A DNA stretch of 64,000 bases from Burkholderiaceae bacterium (GTDB taxonomy: Bacteria; Pseudomonadota; Gammaproteobacteria; Burkholderiales; Burkholderiaceae_F): assembly GCA_022843955.1 (NCBI GenBank), contig JALHMQ010000012.1:21522-85521 (forward strand), in the 5' to 3' direction. Below the pieces are notes generated by a model. The model saw only the letters and a list, made by a program, of their open reading frames with translations, ran no database searches and was not told the origin of the DNA. Shown here piece after piece: positions 10,909 to 19,486 of this stretch; the first letter of the stretch is position 1; each line of letters starts with the position of its first letter. Both the position numbers and the translations under genes were made by a program.

Positions 10909-11949
10909 ATGGCCCGCAACTCCCTCACCCACTACCTGATCCGCTGCGAGCGCGAGCACGGCATCGATCCCAACCTGCGCCTGCTGATCGAGACCGTGGC
11001 ACGCGCCTGCAAGACCATCTCGCATGCGGTCGGCAAGGGCGCGCTGTGGGGCGGCGGCGCCGATGGCGGCGTGCTCGGCAGTGCCGGCAGCACCAACGTG
11101 CAGGGTGAGACGCAAAAGAAGCTCGACGTCATCGCCAACGAGATCCTGGTCGAGGCCAACGAATGGGGCGGCCATCTCGCCGGCATGGCGAGCGAGGAGA
11201 TGGACAATCCGCTCGGCATCCCGGTCGCCTACCCGCGCGGCCACTACCTGCTGCTGTTCGATCCGCTCGACGGCTCCAGCAACATCGAGGTCAACGTCTC
11301 GATCGGCACCATCTTCTCGGTGCTGCCGGCCCCGGCCGGCATGGCCGACGACGACGACGAGGCACAGCACTTCCTGCAGCCCGGCCATCGCCAGGTGTGC
11401 GCCGGCTACGCCGTCTATGGCCCGCAGACCATGCTGGTGCTCACCGTCGGCCACGGCGTGGTGACATTCACCCTCGACCGCGACACCGGCAGCTTCGTGC
11501 TGACGCAGGAGAACAACCGCGTGCCGCCCGACACGCGCGAGTTCGCGGTCAACATGTCGAACGCGCGCCACTGGGATGCGCCGATGAAGCGCTACATCGA
11601 CGAGTGCCTGGCCGGCAAGGAAGGTCCGCGCGGCAAGGACTTCAACATGCGCTGGATCGCCAGCATGGTGTCGGATGTCCATCGCATCATGCAGCGCGGC
11701 GGCATCTTCCTGTACCCGTGGGACAAGCGCGAGCCCGACAAGCCCGGCAAGCTGCGCCTGATGTACGAGGCCAACCCGATGGCGATGCTGATCGAGCAGG
11801 CGGGCGGCGCAGCCACCGACGGCCGCCAGCGCATTCTCGACATCGTGCCGACCAGGCTGCACCAGCGCGTCAGCGTGATGATCGGCTCGAAGAACGAGGT
11901 CGAGTACGTGACCGGGCTGCACGCCGCCACGTCACGCGCCGCCGCGTGA
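10909..11949 (+). CDS. fbp: fructose-1,6-bisphosphatase class 1
   Basis: Hydrolyses fructose 1,6-bisphosphate to fructose 6-phosphate in gluconeogenesis. The 346-residue product has the class 1 metal/phosphate motif [12 protein letters not shown] near residue 118, the N-terminal stretch with [15 protein letters not shown], and the C-terminal stretch [15 protein letters not shown] near residue 285. Its length is slightly above E. coli Fbp (332) and usual for betaproteobacteria. The gene stands alone, about 130 bases after pepN and 80 before the next gene. Confidence 0.97.
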   Translation: MARNSLTHYLIRCEREHGIDPNLRLLIETVARACKTISHAVGKGALWGGGADGGVLGSAGSTNVQGETQKKLDVIANEILVEANEWGGHLAGMASEEMDNPLGIPVAYPRGHYLLLFDPLDGSSNIEVNVSIGTIFSVLPAPAGMADDDDEAQHFLQPGHRQVCAGYAVYGPQTMLVLTVGHGVVTFTLDRDTGSFVLTQENNRVPPDTREFAVNMSNARHWDAPMKRYIDECLAGKEGPRGKDFNMRWIASMVSDVHRIMQRGGIFLYPWDKREPDKPGKLRLMYEANPMAMLIEQAGGAATDGRQRILDIVPTRLHQRVSVMIGSKNEVEYVTGLHAATSRAAA

Positions 11950-12031
11950 TGCGCTTGCCGCGCCAAACGGGCATGCAGCTCTCGCGGGACCGATCAGCCG
12001 CGCGGGCGCGCGGTTCGCCGGCTGTCCGTAG

Positions 12032-12478
12032 ATGAACATTGTTCCGTCCTGGCTGCTGGTCGTGCTGCAGTTCGCGCTGATGGGTGTGCTCATCGTCACC
12101 ACGCAAGCACTCGCCACCCCGCTCGCGAACGGTGCCGCCTTCGCGCTCGTGGTCGGCGCCACCTTCGTCGGCATCGGCGCGCTCGCGGCCAACCGTCCCG
12201 GGAACTTCAACGTCCAGCCGGAACTGAAGGCCGGCGGCCGCCTGATCACCGACGGCATCTACGCCCGCATCCGCCACCCGATGTACACCGCCGTGCTGCT
12301 GGCGATGCTGGCGGCGATCGCCGCCGATCCGCGCCTCTGGCGCGTACTGGTGTGGGTCGCTTTGCTGCTGGTGCTGCTGGCCAAGGCCCGACGCGAAGAG
12401 GGCTATCTTCGCGCGCGCTTTCCGGAGTACGCGGCGTACTGCGACCGCACGCGGCGCCTCCTGCCAGGCATCTACTGA
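12032..12478 (+). CDS. isoprenylcysteine carboxylmethyltransferase-like membrane protein
   Basis: A 148-residue membrane protein of the isoprenylcysteine carboxylmethyltransferase / PEMT-like fold. Hydrophobic segments lie at about 6-25, 33-50, 88-105 and 108-125. The stretch GIYARIRHPMYT near residue 83 contains the RHPxY signature of this superfamily, and the C-terminal FPEYAAYCDRTRRLLPG fits the SAM-binding end. In bacteria these enzymes have varied, mostly unproven methyl acceptors, so no substrate is assigned. ATG 12032 directly precedes the first helix. Confidence 0.85.
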   Translation: MNIVPSWLLVVLQFALMGVLIVTTQALATPLANGAAFALVVGATFVGIGALAANRPGNFNVQPELKAGGRLITDGIYARIRHPMYTAVLLAMLAAIAADPRLWRVLVWVALLLVLLAKARREEGYLRARFPEYAAYCDRTRRLLPGIY

Positions 12479-12490
12479 CGCCGGACCGGC

Positions 12491-12628
12491 CTAGCCACTG
12501 ACCCGAAACGCGCGCAGCAGGTCAGTCACGAGCACGCCATCGATGCGCATACCGCCGAGATTGGCATCCTCGATGCCGACGTCAGCGAGGCAAACGTTGC
12601 GCAACGTGGCGTCGATCAGCGCGACGCG
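12491..12628 (-). pseudogene. pentapeptide-repeat protein, C-terminal half (minus strand)
   Basis: On the minus strand this stretch encodes pentapeptide-repeat sequence: VALIDATLRNVCLADVGIEDANL, read as two pieces, VALIDATLRN and VCLADVGIEDANL. It ends in MRIDGVLVTDLLRAF, a tail familiar from small bacterial pentapeptide proteins, and stops with TAG at 12491-12493. Leu or Ile recur every five residues. There is no start: upstream the frame passes into unrelated sequence at the 9-bp repeat 12626-12634. The N-terminal half lies next to it on the opposite strand. Confidence 0.75.
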
Positions 12629-12804
12629 TGCACCGTCTGCCGGGCGAGGCCGCCCTGTCCGATTCCGCACCGCTGCGCTGCGAGCACGTCCACCGGTCAC
12701 GGTCGCGCTTCACCGACGTTGACCTCAGCGGCACGGTGTGCAGCGACGTCAATCTGCGCGCGCCGCAGTTCGCGAACGGCGAGCGCAACCCGCCTGGTGC
12801 ACGC
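12626..12804. repeat. 9-bp inverted repeat bounding a 161-bp inverted segment
   Basis: GCGTGCACC at 12626-12634 is repeated as its reverse complement GGTGCACGC at 12796-12804. The repeats bound the part of the pentapeptide gene that lies in the wrong orientation. In both coding frames the repeat reads Gly-Ala-Arg, so recombination between the copies preserves the frame. With the segment flipped, the minus strand reads ...QFANGERNPPGAR then VALIDATL... without interruption. I traced this base by base from the window; whether it flips in cells is unknown. Confidence 0.7.
12661..12777 (+). pseudogene. pentapeptide-repeat protein, N-terminal half (plus strand, inverted)
   Basis: The plus strand encodes RFTDVDLSGTVCSDVNLRAPQF, given here as RFTDVDLSGT plus VCSDVNLRAPQF. 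This is pentapeptide-repeat sequence of the kind that precedes the VALIDATLRN-type half found on the other strand at 12491-12628. It has no start of its own and runs in the same frame as the downstream SDR. A naive ORF would therefore wrongly fuse it to the SDR as an N-terminal extension starting at GTG 12628. Confidence 0.7.
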
Positions 12805-12888
12805 CCCGACCGCACACCCTCCCGGCTGCCGCAGGCGTTTCATTTGCCTGCCACGACTTCGGCGCTGCGATGCGCCCACGGAGGACAG

Positions 12889-13794
12889 ATGGAAGACGTC
12901 AAGGACCATACGCCCACGGCAGCCCCGCTGGCACAGCCGCAACCGCCCTTTCCGACGCAGCATCAGGACGCACCCGGCCTGGAGTCCGAGTTGGACCCGG
13001 CACCCCGCTACGCGGCGGCACGCTACCGGTCAGCCAACAAGCTCGAAGGCCAGACTGCACTCATCACCGGCGGTGACTCGGGCATCGGCCGCGCGGTGGC
13101 ACTGATCTTCGCGCGCGAAGGTGCCAACGTGGCGATCAGCTACCTGCCGCAGGAGCAAAGCGACGCCGAGGTCACCCGCAGCGCCGTGCAGCGCACCGGC
13201 CGGCGCTGCCTACTGCTGCCGGGCGACCTCACCGATCCCGCGTTCTGCACCGAACTCGTCGAACGAACCGTGCAGGAGTTCGGTCGCCTCGACATCCTGG
13301 TCTCCAACGCCGCGCACCAGAATCGCAAGCCGCTCGACCAGCTCGCGGACGACGAACTCGAAATCACCTTCGAGACCAACATCTACGCGCTGATCCGCCT
13401 GTCGCGCGCCGCGCTGCCGCACCTGAAGCCGGGGTCGAGCATCATCGCCACCAGTTCGGAGACCGGCATCCTCGGCTCCGCCATGCTGCCCGACTACTCC
13501 GCCACCAAGGGAGCGATCAACGCCTTCGTCAAGGCAATGGCGATGCAACTGATCGACCAGGGCATCCGCATCAACGCCGTGGCGCCTGGCCCGGTGTGGA
13601 CACCGCTGAATCCAGCCGATGCCGGCCAGCCACCCGACAAGGTGGCGAGCTTCGGCACGCAAGCGCCGATGAAGCGGGCGGCGCAGCCGGAGGAACTGGC
13701 ACCGGCCTATGTGTTCCTGGCCTCCAACGCGGACTCGTCGTACATCACGGGCATCGTGCTGCCGGTGATGGGTGGGGAGACGATCGGCGGGTGA
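12889..13794 (+). CDS. SDR family oxidoreductase (YghA-like)
   Basis: A classical short-chain dehydrogenase/reductase of the 300-residue group related to E. coli YghA. ATG 12889 has GGAGGA 4 bases upstream and gives 301 residues. The N-terminal leader PPFPTQHQ...PGLESELDP is typical of this group. The cofactor motif TGGDSGIG is near residue 62 and the catalytic Ser/Tyr/Lys set is present (TSSETG and YSATK near residues 185-205). It probably reduces aldehydes or ketones with NAD(P)H; the substrate is unknown. A pentapeptide-repeat remnant lies just upstream and is not part of it. Confidence 0.9.
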   Translation: MEDVKDHTPTAAPLAQPQPPFPTQHQDAPGLESELDPAPRYAAARYRSANKLEGQTALITGGDSGIGRAVALIFAREGANVAISYLPQEQSDAEVTRSAVQRTGRRCLLLPGDLTDPAFCTELVERTVQEFGRLDILVSNAAHQNRKPLDQLADDELEITFETNIYALIRLSRAALPHLKPGSSIIATSSETGILGSAMLPDYSATKGAINAFVKAMAMQLIDQGIRINAVAPGPVWTPLNPADAGQPPDKVASFGTQAPMKRAAQPEELAPAYVFLASNADSSYITGIVLPVMGGETIGG

Positions 13795-14011
13795 CAGCGC
13801 GCGTGTCGTCGCACTTCAGTACAGAGCGCTAAATCGCTTCGCCGAGCGGATGGCGCAATCGTTCCGATGACAGTCATCGAATTCGATTCAAGCACCTGCA
13901 CCGGTCGCGTGGCACGCTTGCGCCGGAACGGAATAGCCACGGGCGCCAGCTGCGTGCAGTACCGCGATGCCGGGTTGACCGGCCCGGAAGCACAGGCCTA
14001 GGATGGGTTCA

Positions 14012-14036
14012 CTTCTCCCCGCCAATGAGGGAGAAG
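14012..14036. repeat. stem-loop upstream of the sugar dehydrogenase gene
   Basis: A perfect 8-bp inverted repeat (14012-14019 and 14029-14036) lies 26 bases before ATG 14062. It is directly followed by the AGGAGA ribosome site of the next gene. It could be a leader hairpin or a remnant repeat; function is not evident. Confidence 0.4.
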
Positions 14037-14061
14037 AGAAAAAATCAACAGGAGACAATCG

Positions 14062-15339
14062 ATGAAACGACTCTTCGTGGGAGTGCTCCCCTGCGTGCTC
14101 GCTGCTTGCGCAACGCCATCCGTCGACACCACGGCGGCAACGCCAGGCGCAATACCAACGCTGTCGCACACCGCCGTTCTATCCAAGCTCGACAGCCCGT
14201 GGGACATGGCGTTCCTGCCCGACGGCACCATGTTCTTCACCGAAAAGTGCCTGGGTCTGTCAGTGCGGCAGCCCAGCGGCAACGTGGTCAAGCTGCTGGG
14301 CATGAAGGACGCCACGGGCTACGCCTCCAGCGCCGGCGATCTGTTCTGCGAAGGTCAGGCGGGCATGAACGGGGTGGCTGTCGATCCCAACTTCGCCAGC
14401 AACCGTTTCATCTACGTCTATTCGACGTCCAGCATGGCCGCGCCCGGCTCGAACCGTGTGTTGCGGTTCACGGTCAATGCGAACGCAACCGCGGTCTCCG
14501 GCCGCACCGACATCGTCACCGACATTCCGTACAAGCCTCGTGCCAGCGACCATCCGTTCGGCGGCCCCGGCGCGCACAACGGCGGGCGCATCCGCTTCAG
14601 TCCCGGTGACGGCTTCCTTTATGTCACCACAGGCGATACGCACAACGGCGAGGTGCCGCAAAGCCCGACGCGCATCGGCGGCAAGGTGTTGCGCATCGAC
14701 CGTGACGGCAAGCCCGCGCCGGGTAATGGCGCGCCGGCGGGCTTCGACCCGCGCGTCTATGCCTATGGGCTGCGCAATCCGCAAGGCATCACGTTCCGGC
14801 CCGGCACCCACCGGCCATTCATCGCTGAGAACGGCCCCTGGCACACCGATGAAGTGACGGCGCTGGTGCCCGGCGGCAATGGCGGCTGGGACCCGCGCCC
14901 GAACATCGGCGGTCGTGGTGCCTGCCCCGACGGCTACTGCGGGTACAGCCCCAACCAGATGGGCGCCGTCGATCCGAAGCAAAGGTCGGCGTTCATGCCG
15001 ATGACCGATACCAAGACGTATCCCAACGCGATGAAGCCCGCCTGGACCAACGACGGCCTGTCGCAGGGTCTGTTCGCGGGTACCTTCCTGAACGGGCCGC
15101 AATGGAAGAGTTGGAACGGTCGGATGATCATCGCCTTCGCCGGCATCGGGATCCACGGGACGCCGGTGGGCAATCGCCTTGACGTGCTCGACATCTCGGC
15201 CGACGGTTCTTCCGCCACGCGCACCACGGTGAACCTGCCCATGCCCGCTGCGCGTTTCCGTTCACTGGTGCAAGGGCCGGATGGCAACCTGTACGTCGCC
15301 ACCGACGAAGGTTCGATCTCGCGCCTGGCACCGAACTGA
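14062..15339 (+). CDS. PQQ-type sugar dehydrogenase (glucose/sorbosone dehydrogenase family), lipoprotein
   Basis: A 425-residue beta-propeller protein of the soluble glucose/sorbosone dehydrogenase family, which uses PQQ to oxidise sugars. It starts with a lipoprotein signal ending in a LAAC lipobox near residue 16, so it should be membrane-anchored and periplasmic. Family features include SPWDMAFLPDG near residue 45, HNGGRIRFSPGDGFLYVTTGD near residue 173 (catalytic His region) and YGLRNPQG near residue 235. AGGAGA precedes ATG 14062. A strong terminator follows, then a small cytochrome c that could be its electron acceptor. Confidence 0.88.
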   Translation: MKRLFVGVLPCVLAACATPSVDTTAATPGAIPTLSHTAVLSKLDSPWDMAFLPDGTMFFTEKCLGLSVRQPSGNVVKLLGMKDATGYASSAGDLFCEGQAGMNGVAVDPNFASNRFIYVYSTSSMAAPGSNRVLRFTVNANATAVSGRTDIVTDIPYKPRASDHPFGGPGAHNGGRIRFSPGDGFLYVTTGDTHNGEVPQSPTRIGGKVLRIDRDGKPAPGNGAPAGFDPRVYAYGLRNPQGITFRPGTHRPFIAENGPWHTDEVTALVPGGNGGWDPRPNIGGRGACPDGYCGYSPNQMGAVDPKQRSAFMPMTDTKTYPNAMKPAWTNDGLSQGLFAGTFLNGPQWKSWNGRMIIAFAGIGIHGTPVGNRLDVLDISADGSSATRTTVNLPMPAARFRSLVQGPDGNLYVATDEGSISRLAPN

Positions 15340-15368
15340 TTCTCAACCTTCAGCGTTGCTTTCACGAT

Positions 15369-15400
15369 GTGTGGGGATCCTCCGGTCCCCACACTTTTTT
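15369..15400 (+). terminator. rho-independent terminator after the sugar dehydrogenase gene
   Basis: A perfect 9-bp stem (15369-15377 with 15386-15394), an 8-base loop and a run of six T (15395-15400) form a textbook intrinsic terminator 30 bases after the stop at 15339. Only 15 bases separate the T-run from the next ATG (15416). Confidence 0.9.
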
Positions 15401-15415
15401 CGGGTCGCTCAACAG

Positions 15416-15724
15416 ATGAAGACAGTCGTCACCGTGTCCCTCGTAGGTCTGTTGTTGCCAATCAGCGCGGCCGTCGCCGACGATGAGTTGTACAAGACCA
15501 AGAACTGCTTTGCCTGCCACCGGATCGACCGCAACCACTTGGCTCCCTCGTTCAAGACAATCGCAGCCAAGTACGCCGACGTAGAGGGTGCCGACGAGAA
15601 GCTGGCAAAGACGGTTCGTGAAGGCAGTGTCGGTGTGTGGGGCCAGGTTCCGATGCCTGCGCAGACCCAGGTGACCGAAGCCGAAGCGATGACGCTGGTG
15701 CGCTGGATTCTGGAACGCAAGTAG
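15416..15724 (+). CDS. small periplasmic cytochrome c (c551/c552-like)
   Basis: A 102-residue monohaem cytochrome c. A signal peptide ends near AVADD (about residue 21). The haem site CFACH lies near residue 31 and the distal Met is probably in VPMPAQ near residue 79. The size fits class I c551-type electron carriers. It has almost no leader because a strong terminator ends 15 bases upstream, and no good ribosome site is seen. It could take electrons from the preceding PQQ dehydrogenase; this is inferred from position only. Confidence 0.9.
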   Translation: MKTVVTVSLVGLLLPISAAVADDELYKTKNCFACHRIDRNHLAPSFKTIAAKYADVEGADEKLAKTVREGSVGVWGQVPMPAQTQVTEAEAMTLVRWILERK

Positions 15725-15897
15725 GCAGTCTCGAGCGGCCCGCAATCGCGCAGGCTCGGTTCGACCTCCGCGAGAGTGGCATCGCGGCCGCGCCGCGACG
15801 AACCAAGCAGCCATTTGCTCCGAGCATCAGGAAGACGATGCGCGACGCACGCAGCCTGCCGCGCGCTTTCGATCGCGATCTGCACAGCGACGCCGCC

Positions 15898-17094
15898 TCA
15901 GCGATCCTGCATCACCTGATGGCGTGCGCGCAGGCGCGCGAACAGCAGTCCCAGGGCCAGCAGCAGCGGCGCGCAGGCCGCCACCGTCAATGCAGAACCT
16001 ACCTGTTCCACCGCCAGCGCCACCGCCGCCACGCCGACCGTTTGCCCGAGAAAGAAGCTGCTCGCAAACAGCGACACCGCGGCACCGCGCGCCTGCGGCG
16101 CCATCTGCGTGGCGTTGATCTGCAGCGTGTTGTGCAGCATGTAGAAGCCCAGCCCGGTGGCCAGGCAGGCCAGCGGCGCGGTCCACCACCACGGCGACAG
16201 CGCCACCCCGAGCAGGCCCGCCAGCATCAGCGCCCCGCCGCCCGCGGCCAGCCCCGGCTCGCCCAGGCGCCGCACCAGCACCTTCGAGCCGAACGCGAAC
16301 ATCAGCCCGCCCGCTGCCAGCAGCGTGACGATGCCGCCCGCCACCGTGAGCGACACCGCGTGCGTCAGATGCAGATGGGTGGCAAAGAAAGCCACCGGAC
16401 CGAACAGCAGCACGCCCTCGGTGAACACCACCGCCAAAATCACCCGCGCCCACGGCTGCCGCAGCACGTAGCCCGCCTCGCGCAGCAGGTGACCACTGCC
16501 GGGCCGCGGCGGCGCCGCCTGCGCGCCGGCGGCGCGCGCCCGCCACAGCAGCACGGTCACCAGCGCGAACCACACTGACAGCACCGCGAACGGCAACTGC
16601 CAGTAGCCGAAATCGGCGGCAATCCCGCCGAGCCACTGGCCGGCGCCCATGCCGAGGATCTGTCCGGTGAGAAAGCGCGCCAGCACCAGCTGGCGTCGCT
16701 CGTAGGGCACGGCGTCGCCGATCCACGCCATGGCCAGCGGAATGATCGCCGCGCAGCTGGCACCGGCAAGCATGCGTGCCAGCAGCAGCAGCGACAGCGT
16801 GGGCGCCAGCGCGCACAGCGCCGACGTGATGGCCGATGCGCCCAGGGCCACGCCGACCACGCGCCATTTGCCCAGGCGGTCGCCCAGCGGACCGTAGGCC
16901 AGTTGCATCAGCCCGTAGGCGACCGAGAACACGGTGATCACCTGCGCCGCGCCCGCCAGGCTGACGCCGAAGACATCGGCCAGCGCCGGCAGCTGTGCAT
17001 CGGTCACGCGCATCGACCCGGCGCTGCCGAAGGCGCCCAACGACAGCAGCACGATCAGTCGACGCTCGTCGCGCGGCTGCAGCGCGGCGCTCAT
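15898..17094 (-). CDS. MFS transporter (drug/arabinose-efflux type)
   Basis: A 398-residue major facilitator protein with twelve predicted membrane segments. The motif-A-like GPLGDRLGKWR lies near residue 70 between helices 2 and 3. The N-terminal half has the DHA1-type stretch ARMLAGASCAAIIPLAMAWIGD near residue 108, in keeping with efflux permeases of the arabinose-efflux / multidrug group. The substrate is unknown. It ends in the convergent gap with the small cytochrome gene and lies about 40 bases from the next minus-strand gene. Confidence 0.88.
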   Translation of the reverse strand: MSAALQPRDERRLIVLLSLGAFGSAGSMRVTDAQLPALADVFGVSLAGAAQVITVFSVAYGLMQLAYGPLGDRLGKWRVVGVALGASAITSALCALAPTLSLLLLARMLAGASCAAIIPLAMAWIGDAVPYERRQLVLARFLTGQILGMGAGQWLGGIAADFGYWQLPFAVLSVWFALVTVLLWRARAAGAQAAPPRPGSGHLLREAGYVLRQPWARVILAVVFTEGVLLFGPVAFFATHLHLTHAVSLTVAGGIVTLLAAGGLMFAFGSKVLVRRLGEPGLAAGGGALMLAGLLGVALSPWWWTAPLACLATGLGFYMLHNTLQINATQMAPQARGAAVSLFASSFFLGQTVGVAAVALAVEQVGSALTVAACAPLLLALGLLFARLRARHQVMQDR

Positions 17095-17131
17095 GTGCGC
17101 CCCGCGCGCGCCGGGCGGGCGCCGGTTGCGT

Positions 17132-17515
17132 TCAGGCGCGCGGCTGCACGCCGTATGCGATCAACGCGACCACCAGCAGCGCCAACGCAATCCAATCGAG
17201 CCGCACCACCAACGCGATCGCCGGATGCGCCTGCGCGCCGGGCACGAGCCACGCGAGCACCAGGAACGAGGCCACGCTGAATACCGCGGCGATCAGGGCC
17301 GCCCACTGCAGCGGCGCGCGGAACGCCGCCACCAGCAGAAACGCGCCGAGCAGCCCGAACAGCACGGCGCGATGCCGCAGCAGCAGTTCCAGCGTCGGCG
17401 TGTCGACATCCACGCCATACAGGCGCGTCAGTTGCGTCCTGCTGACCACACCGACCAGCGGCAGCAGATGCAGCACACCGACCAACAGCAGCACCGCGGA
17501 AACAACCCAGCGCAT
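17132..17515 (-). CDS. four-helix membrane protein of unknown function
   Basis: A 127-residue membrane protein with four hydrophobic segments (about 3-22, 48-66, 69-88 and 103-122). A conserved-looking stretch LTRLYGVDVDTPTLELLLRHRAVLFG lies between helices 1 and 2; in pieces, LTRLYGVDV and LLLRHRAVLFG. I chose ATG 17515 because GGAGGT lies 5 bases upstream; the frame is open to 17551. Proteins of this type are common in proteobacteria, and some databases carry the misleading name phosphopantetheine adenylyltransferase, for which I see no support. Function not recognised. Confidence 0.75.
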   Translation of the reverse strand: MRWVVSAVLLLVGVLHLLPLVGVVSRTQLTRLYGVDVDTPTLELLLRHRAVLFGLLGAFLLVAAFRAPLQWAALIAAVFSVASFLVLAWLVPGAQAHPAIALVVRLDWIALALLVVALIAYGVQPRA

Positions 17516-17667
17516 TGGCGACCTCCACGAACGGGAGGCCCGGTGTAGCAACGCAGATGGCAGGCGGCAATGACGTCACAGGTAATCGCTCGCTCGGCAG
17601 CGAGGCGCCCTGCCGCGCCGCAGCCCGGCGGCGGCGCGCCCATCGTCGAACAGGGAACAAAGCCGAA

Positions 17668-18399
17668 TCACCGCACCAAAGGCCGGATTGCCGTGAAGCC
17701 GCCGTCCACGCTCCATACCTGCCCGGTGACGCGCTGCGCGTCGTCGCCCAGCAGCCAGTCGATCAGCGAGGCCAGTTCGTCGGCGCTGCCGATGCCACCC
17801 AATGGGTACTGCTTCGCCGAGGCTTCGCGCATCGCCTCGCTGCGCAGCAGCCCGGCAGCCAGTGGCGTGTCCATCAGGCCGGTGGCAACCGCGTTGATGC
17901 GCAGACCGTGCGGCGCGTAGGTGGCGGCGGCGCTGCGCACCATCGCCTCGATGCCGCCCTTGGCGGCGGCGATCGCCTCATGGTTGGCGACGCCGATCTG
18001 CGCTGCCACGGTGGACACGAACACCGCGGCGCCGGGCGACTTGGCTGCCAGCAACGCCGCACTCCATGCGCGCAGCGTGAAGAACGCGGAATCGAGGCTG
18101 GCAGCGAGCGTGTCGCGCCACTGCGCCTCGGAGGTGCGGTGCGCGGGCGCCAGCAGGATCGTGCCCGGGCAATGCACCAGCAGCGTGGGCAGGCCGAGCT
18201 GGTCACGGCACTGCGCGACCGCAGTCGCCGCGCCATCGAAGGTCGATACGTCGGCGCAGATGCGCGCGCCTGCCTCCACGTCGGCGAGGCGCTCGGCGCT
18301 GCGGCTGACCGCCGCGCAGGCCACCCCCCGTGCCGCCAGGCGGGTCAGCACCGCGCGGCCGAGACCGCCGGCAGCACCAGGTATCAGGGCAATCGACAT
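17668..18399 (-). CDS. SDR family protein lacking the catalytic tyrosine
   Basis: A 243-residue short-chain dehydrogenase-like protein. ATG 18399 is preceded by AGGAAG, and the Rossmann motif GAAGGLG begins at about residue 8. The catalytic Ser region VSTVAAQIG and the Lys in IAAAK are present, but the position of the YxxxK tyrosine is occupied by Ile (HEAIAAAK). It may therefore use another residue, be inactive, or act as a binding protein. The C-terminal GQVWSVDGGF is normal for the family. It is separated from the quinone oxidoreductase by about 90 bases. Confidence 0.85.
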   Translation of the reverse strand: MSIALIPGAAGGLGRAVLTRLAARGVACAAVSRSAERLADVEAGARICADVSTFDGAATAVAQCRDQLGLPTLLVHCPGTILLAPAHRTSEAQWRDTLAASLDSAFFTLRAWSAALLAAKSPGAAVFVSTVAAQIGVANHEAIAAAKGGIEAMVRSAAATYAPHGLRINAVATGLMDTPLAAGLLRSEAMREASAKQYPLGGIGSADELASLIDWLLGDDAQRVTGQVWSVDGGFTAIRPLVR

Positions 18400-18488
18400 C
18401 AGCTTCCTGTCAGGAACGGCGCCACAGCGCCAACGGTTGAAACATCGCCGGCGTAATCGCAAGAGACCGCCGGCGGCCTCGCATAGGC

Positions 18489-19466
18489 TCAGGGCAGCAG
18501 CAGCGACGAGCCGGTGGTCTTGCGCGCCTGCAGGTCACGATGCGCCTGTGCCGCATCGGCCAGTGCGTAACGCTGGTCGATGTCGACCTTGATCGTGCCC
18601 GCCAGCATGAGGTCGAACATTTCCTGGGCCGAGGCTTCCAGGCGGCTGCGTGGCACCAGGTGGGTGCCGAGCGTGGGGCGGGTGACGAACAGCGACCCCT
18701 TGGCCGCGAGCGTACCCAGGCTGACGCCGGTGACCGCGCCCGAGGCGTTGCCGAAACTCACCATCAAACCGCGCGGCTGCAGGCAGTCGAGCGAGCCCTC
18801 CCAGGTGTCCTTGCCGACGCCGTCGTAGACCACCGGCACCTTGGCGCCTCCGGTCAGCTCCTTCACGCGCTCGGCGAAGTTCTCGCGGCTGTAATTGATC
18901 GTGGCCCACGCGCCGTGCGCCTTGGCCAGCGCCGCCTTCTCGTCCGAACTGACGGTGCCGATCAGCTTCACGCCGAGCGCCTTGGCCCACTGGCAGGCGA
19001 TCAGACCGACGCCGCCGGCGGCCGCATGGAACAGGATCGTCTCGTTGCCCTGCAGCCGGTAGGTCTGGCGGAACAGATATTGCACGGTCAGACCCTTGAG
19101 CATCACCGCCGCCGCGTCGTCGAAGCTGATCTTCTTCGGCAGCCGCACCACCATCGTGGCCGGCATCACGCGCACGTCGGCATACGCGCCCAGCGGACCC
19201 TGGCCGTGGGCGACGCGATCGCCCTCTTTCAGGAACTTGACGTTGCTGCCCACCGCCTCGACCACGCCAGCCGCCTCGAAGCCCAGGCCCGCCGGCAGCG
19301 GCGTCGGATACAGCCCGGTTCGGTAATACACGTCGATGAAGTTCAAGCCGACCGCATGGTTGCGGATACGCACTTCGTCGGGGCCCGGGTCGCCGACCTC
19401 CACTTGCTCGAGTTGCAGTACGTCGGGACCACCGAACTGGTGGATGCGGATCGCCTGTGCCTTCAT
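18489..19466 (-). CDS. qorA: NADPH:quinone reductase / zinc-independent alcohol dehydrogenase family
   Basis: A 325-residue medium-chain reductase resembling E. coli QorA, which reduces quinones with NADPH in the cytoplasm. It shows LNFIDVYYRTGLYP near residue 42, the glycine-rich cofactor loop AAAGGVG near residue 150 and the C-terminal AHRDLQARKTTGSSLL typical of quinone reductases. The zinc-ligand cysteines of true alcohol dehydrogenases are absent. The start at 19466 has GGAGAAC just upstream. The EamA transporter gene ends 20 bases before it on the same strand, so they may be co-transcribed. Confidence 0.9.
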   Translation of the reverse strand: MKAQAIRIHQFGGPDVLQLEQVEVGDPGPDEVRIRNHAVGLNFIDVYYRTGLYPTPLPAGLGFEAAGVVEAVGSNVKFLKEGDRVAHGQGPLGAYADVRVMPATMVVRLPKKISFDDAAAVMLKGLTVQYLFRQTYRLQGNETILFHAAAGGVGLIACQWAKALGVKLIGTVSSDEKAALAKAHGAWATINYSRENFAERVKELTGGAKVPVVYDGVGKDTWEGSLDCLQPRGLMVSFGNASGAVTGVSLGTLAAKGSLFVTRPTLGTHLVPRSRLEASAQEMFDLMLAGTIKVDIDQRYALADAAQAHRDLQARKTTGSSLLLP

Positions 19467-19486
19467 GGTGTTCTCCTGAGATGTGT

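Noticed and set aside
12628..12888. N-terminal extension of the SDR carrying pentapeptide-like sequence
   Set aside because: The SDR has its own GGAGGA and ATG at 12889 and a normal N-terminus; the upstream frame is the inverted pentapeptide remnant.
13867..14001. 44-codon small ORF between the SDR and the sugar dehydrogenase
   Set aside because: No ribosome site, no motif, and nothing in the context supports it.
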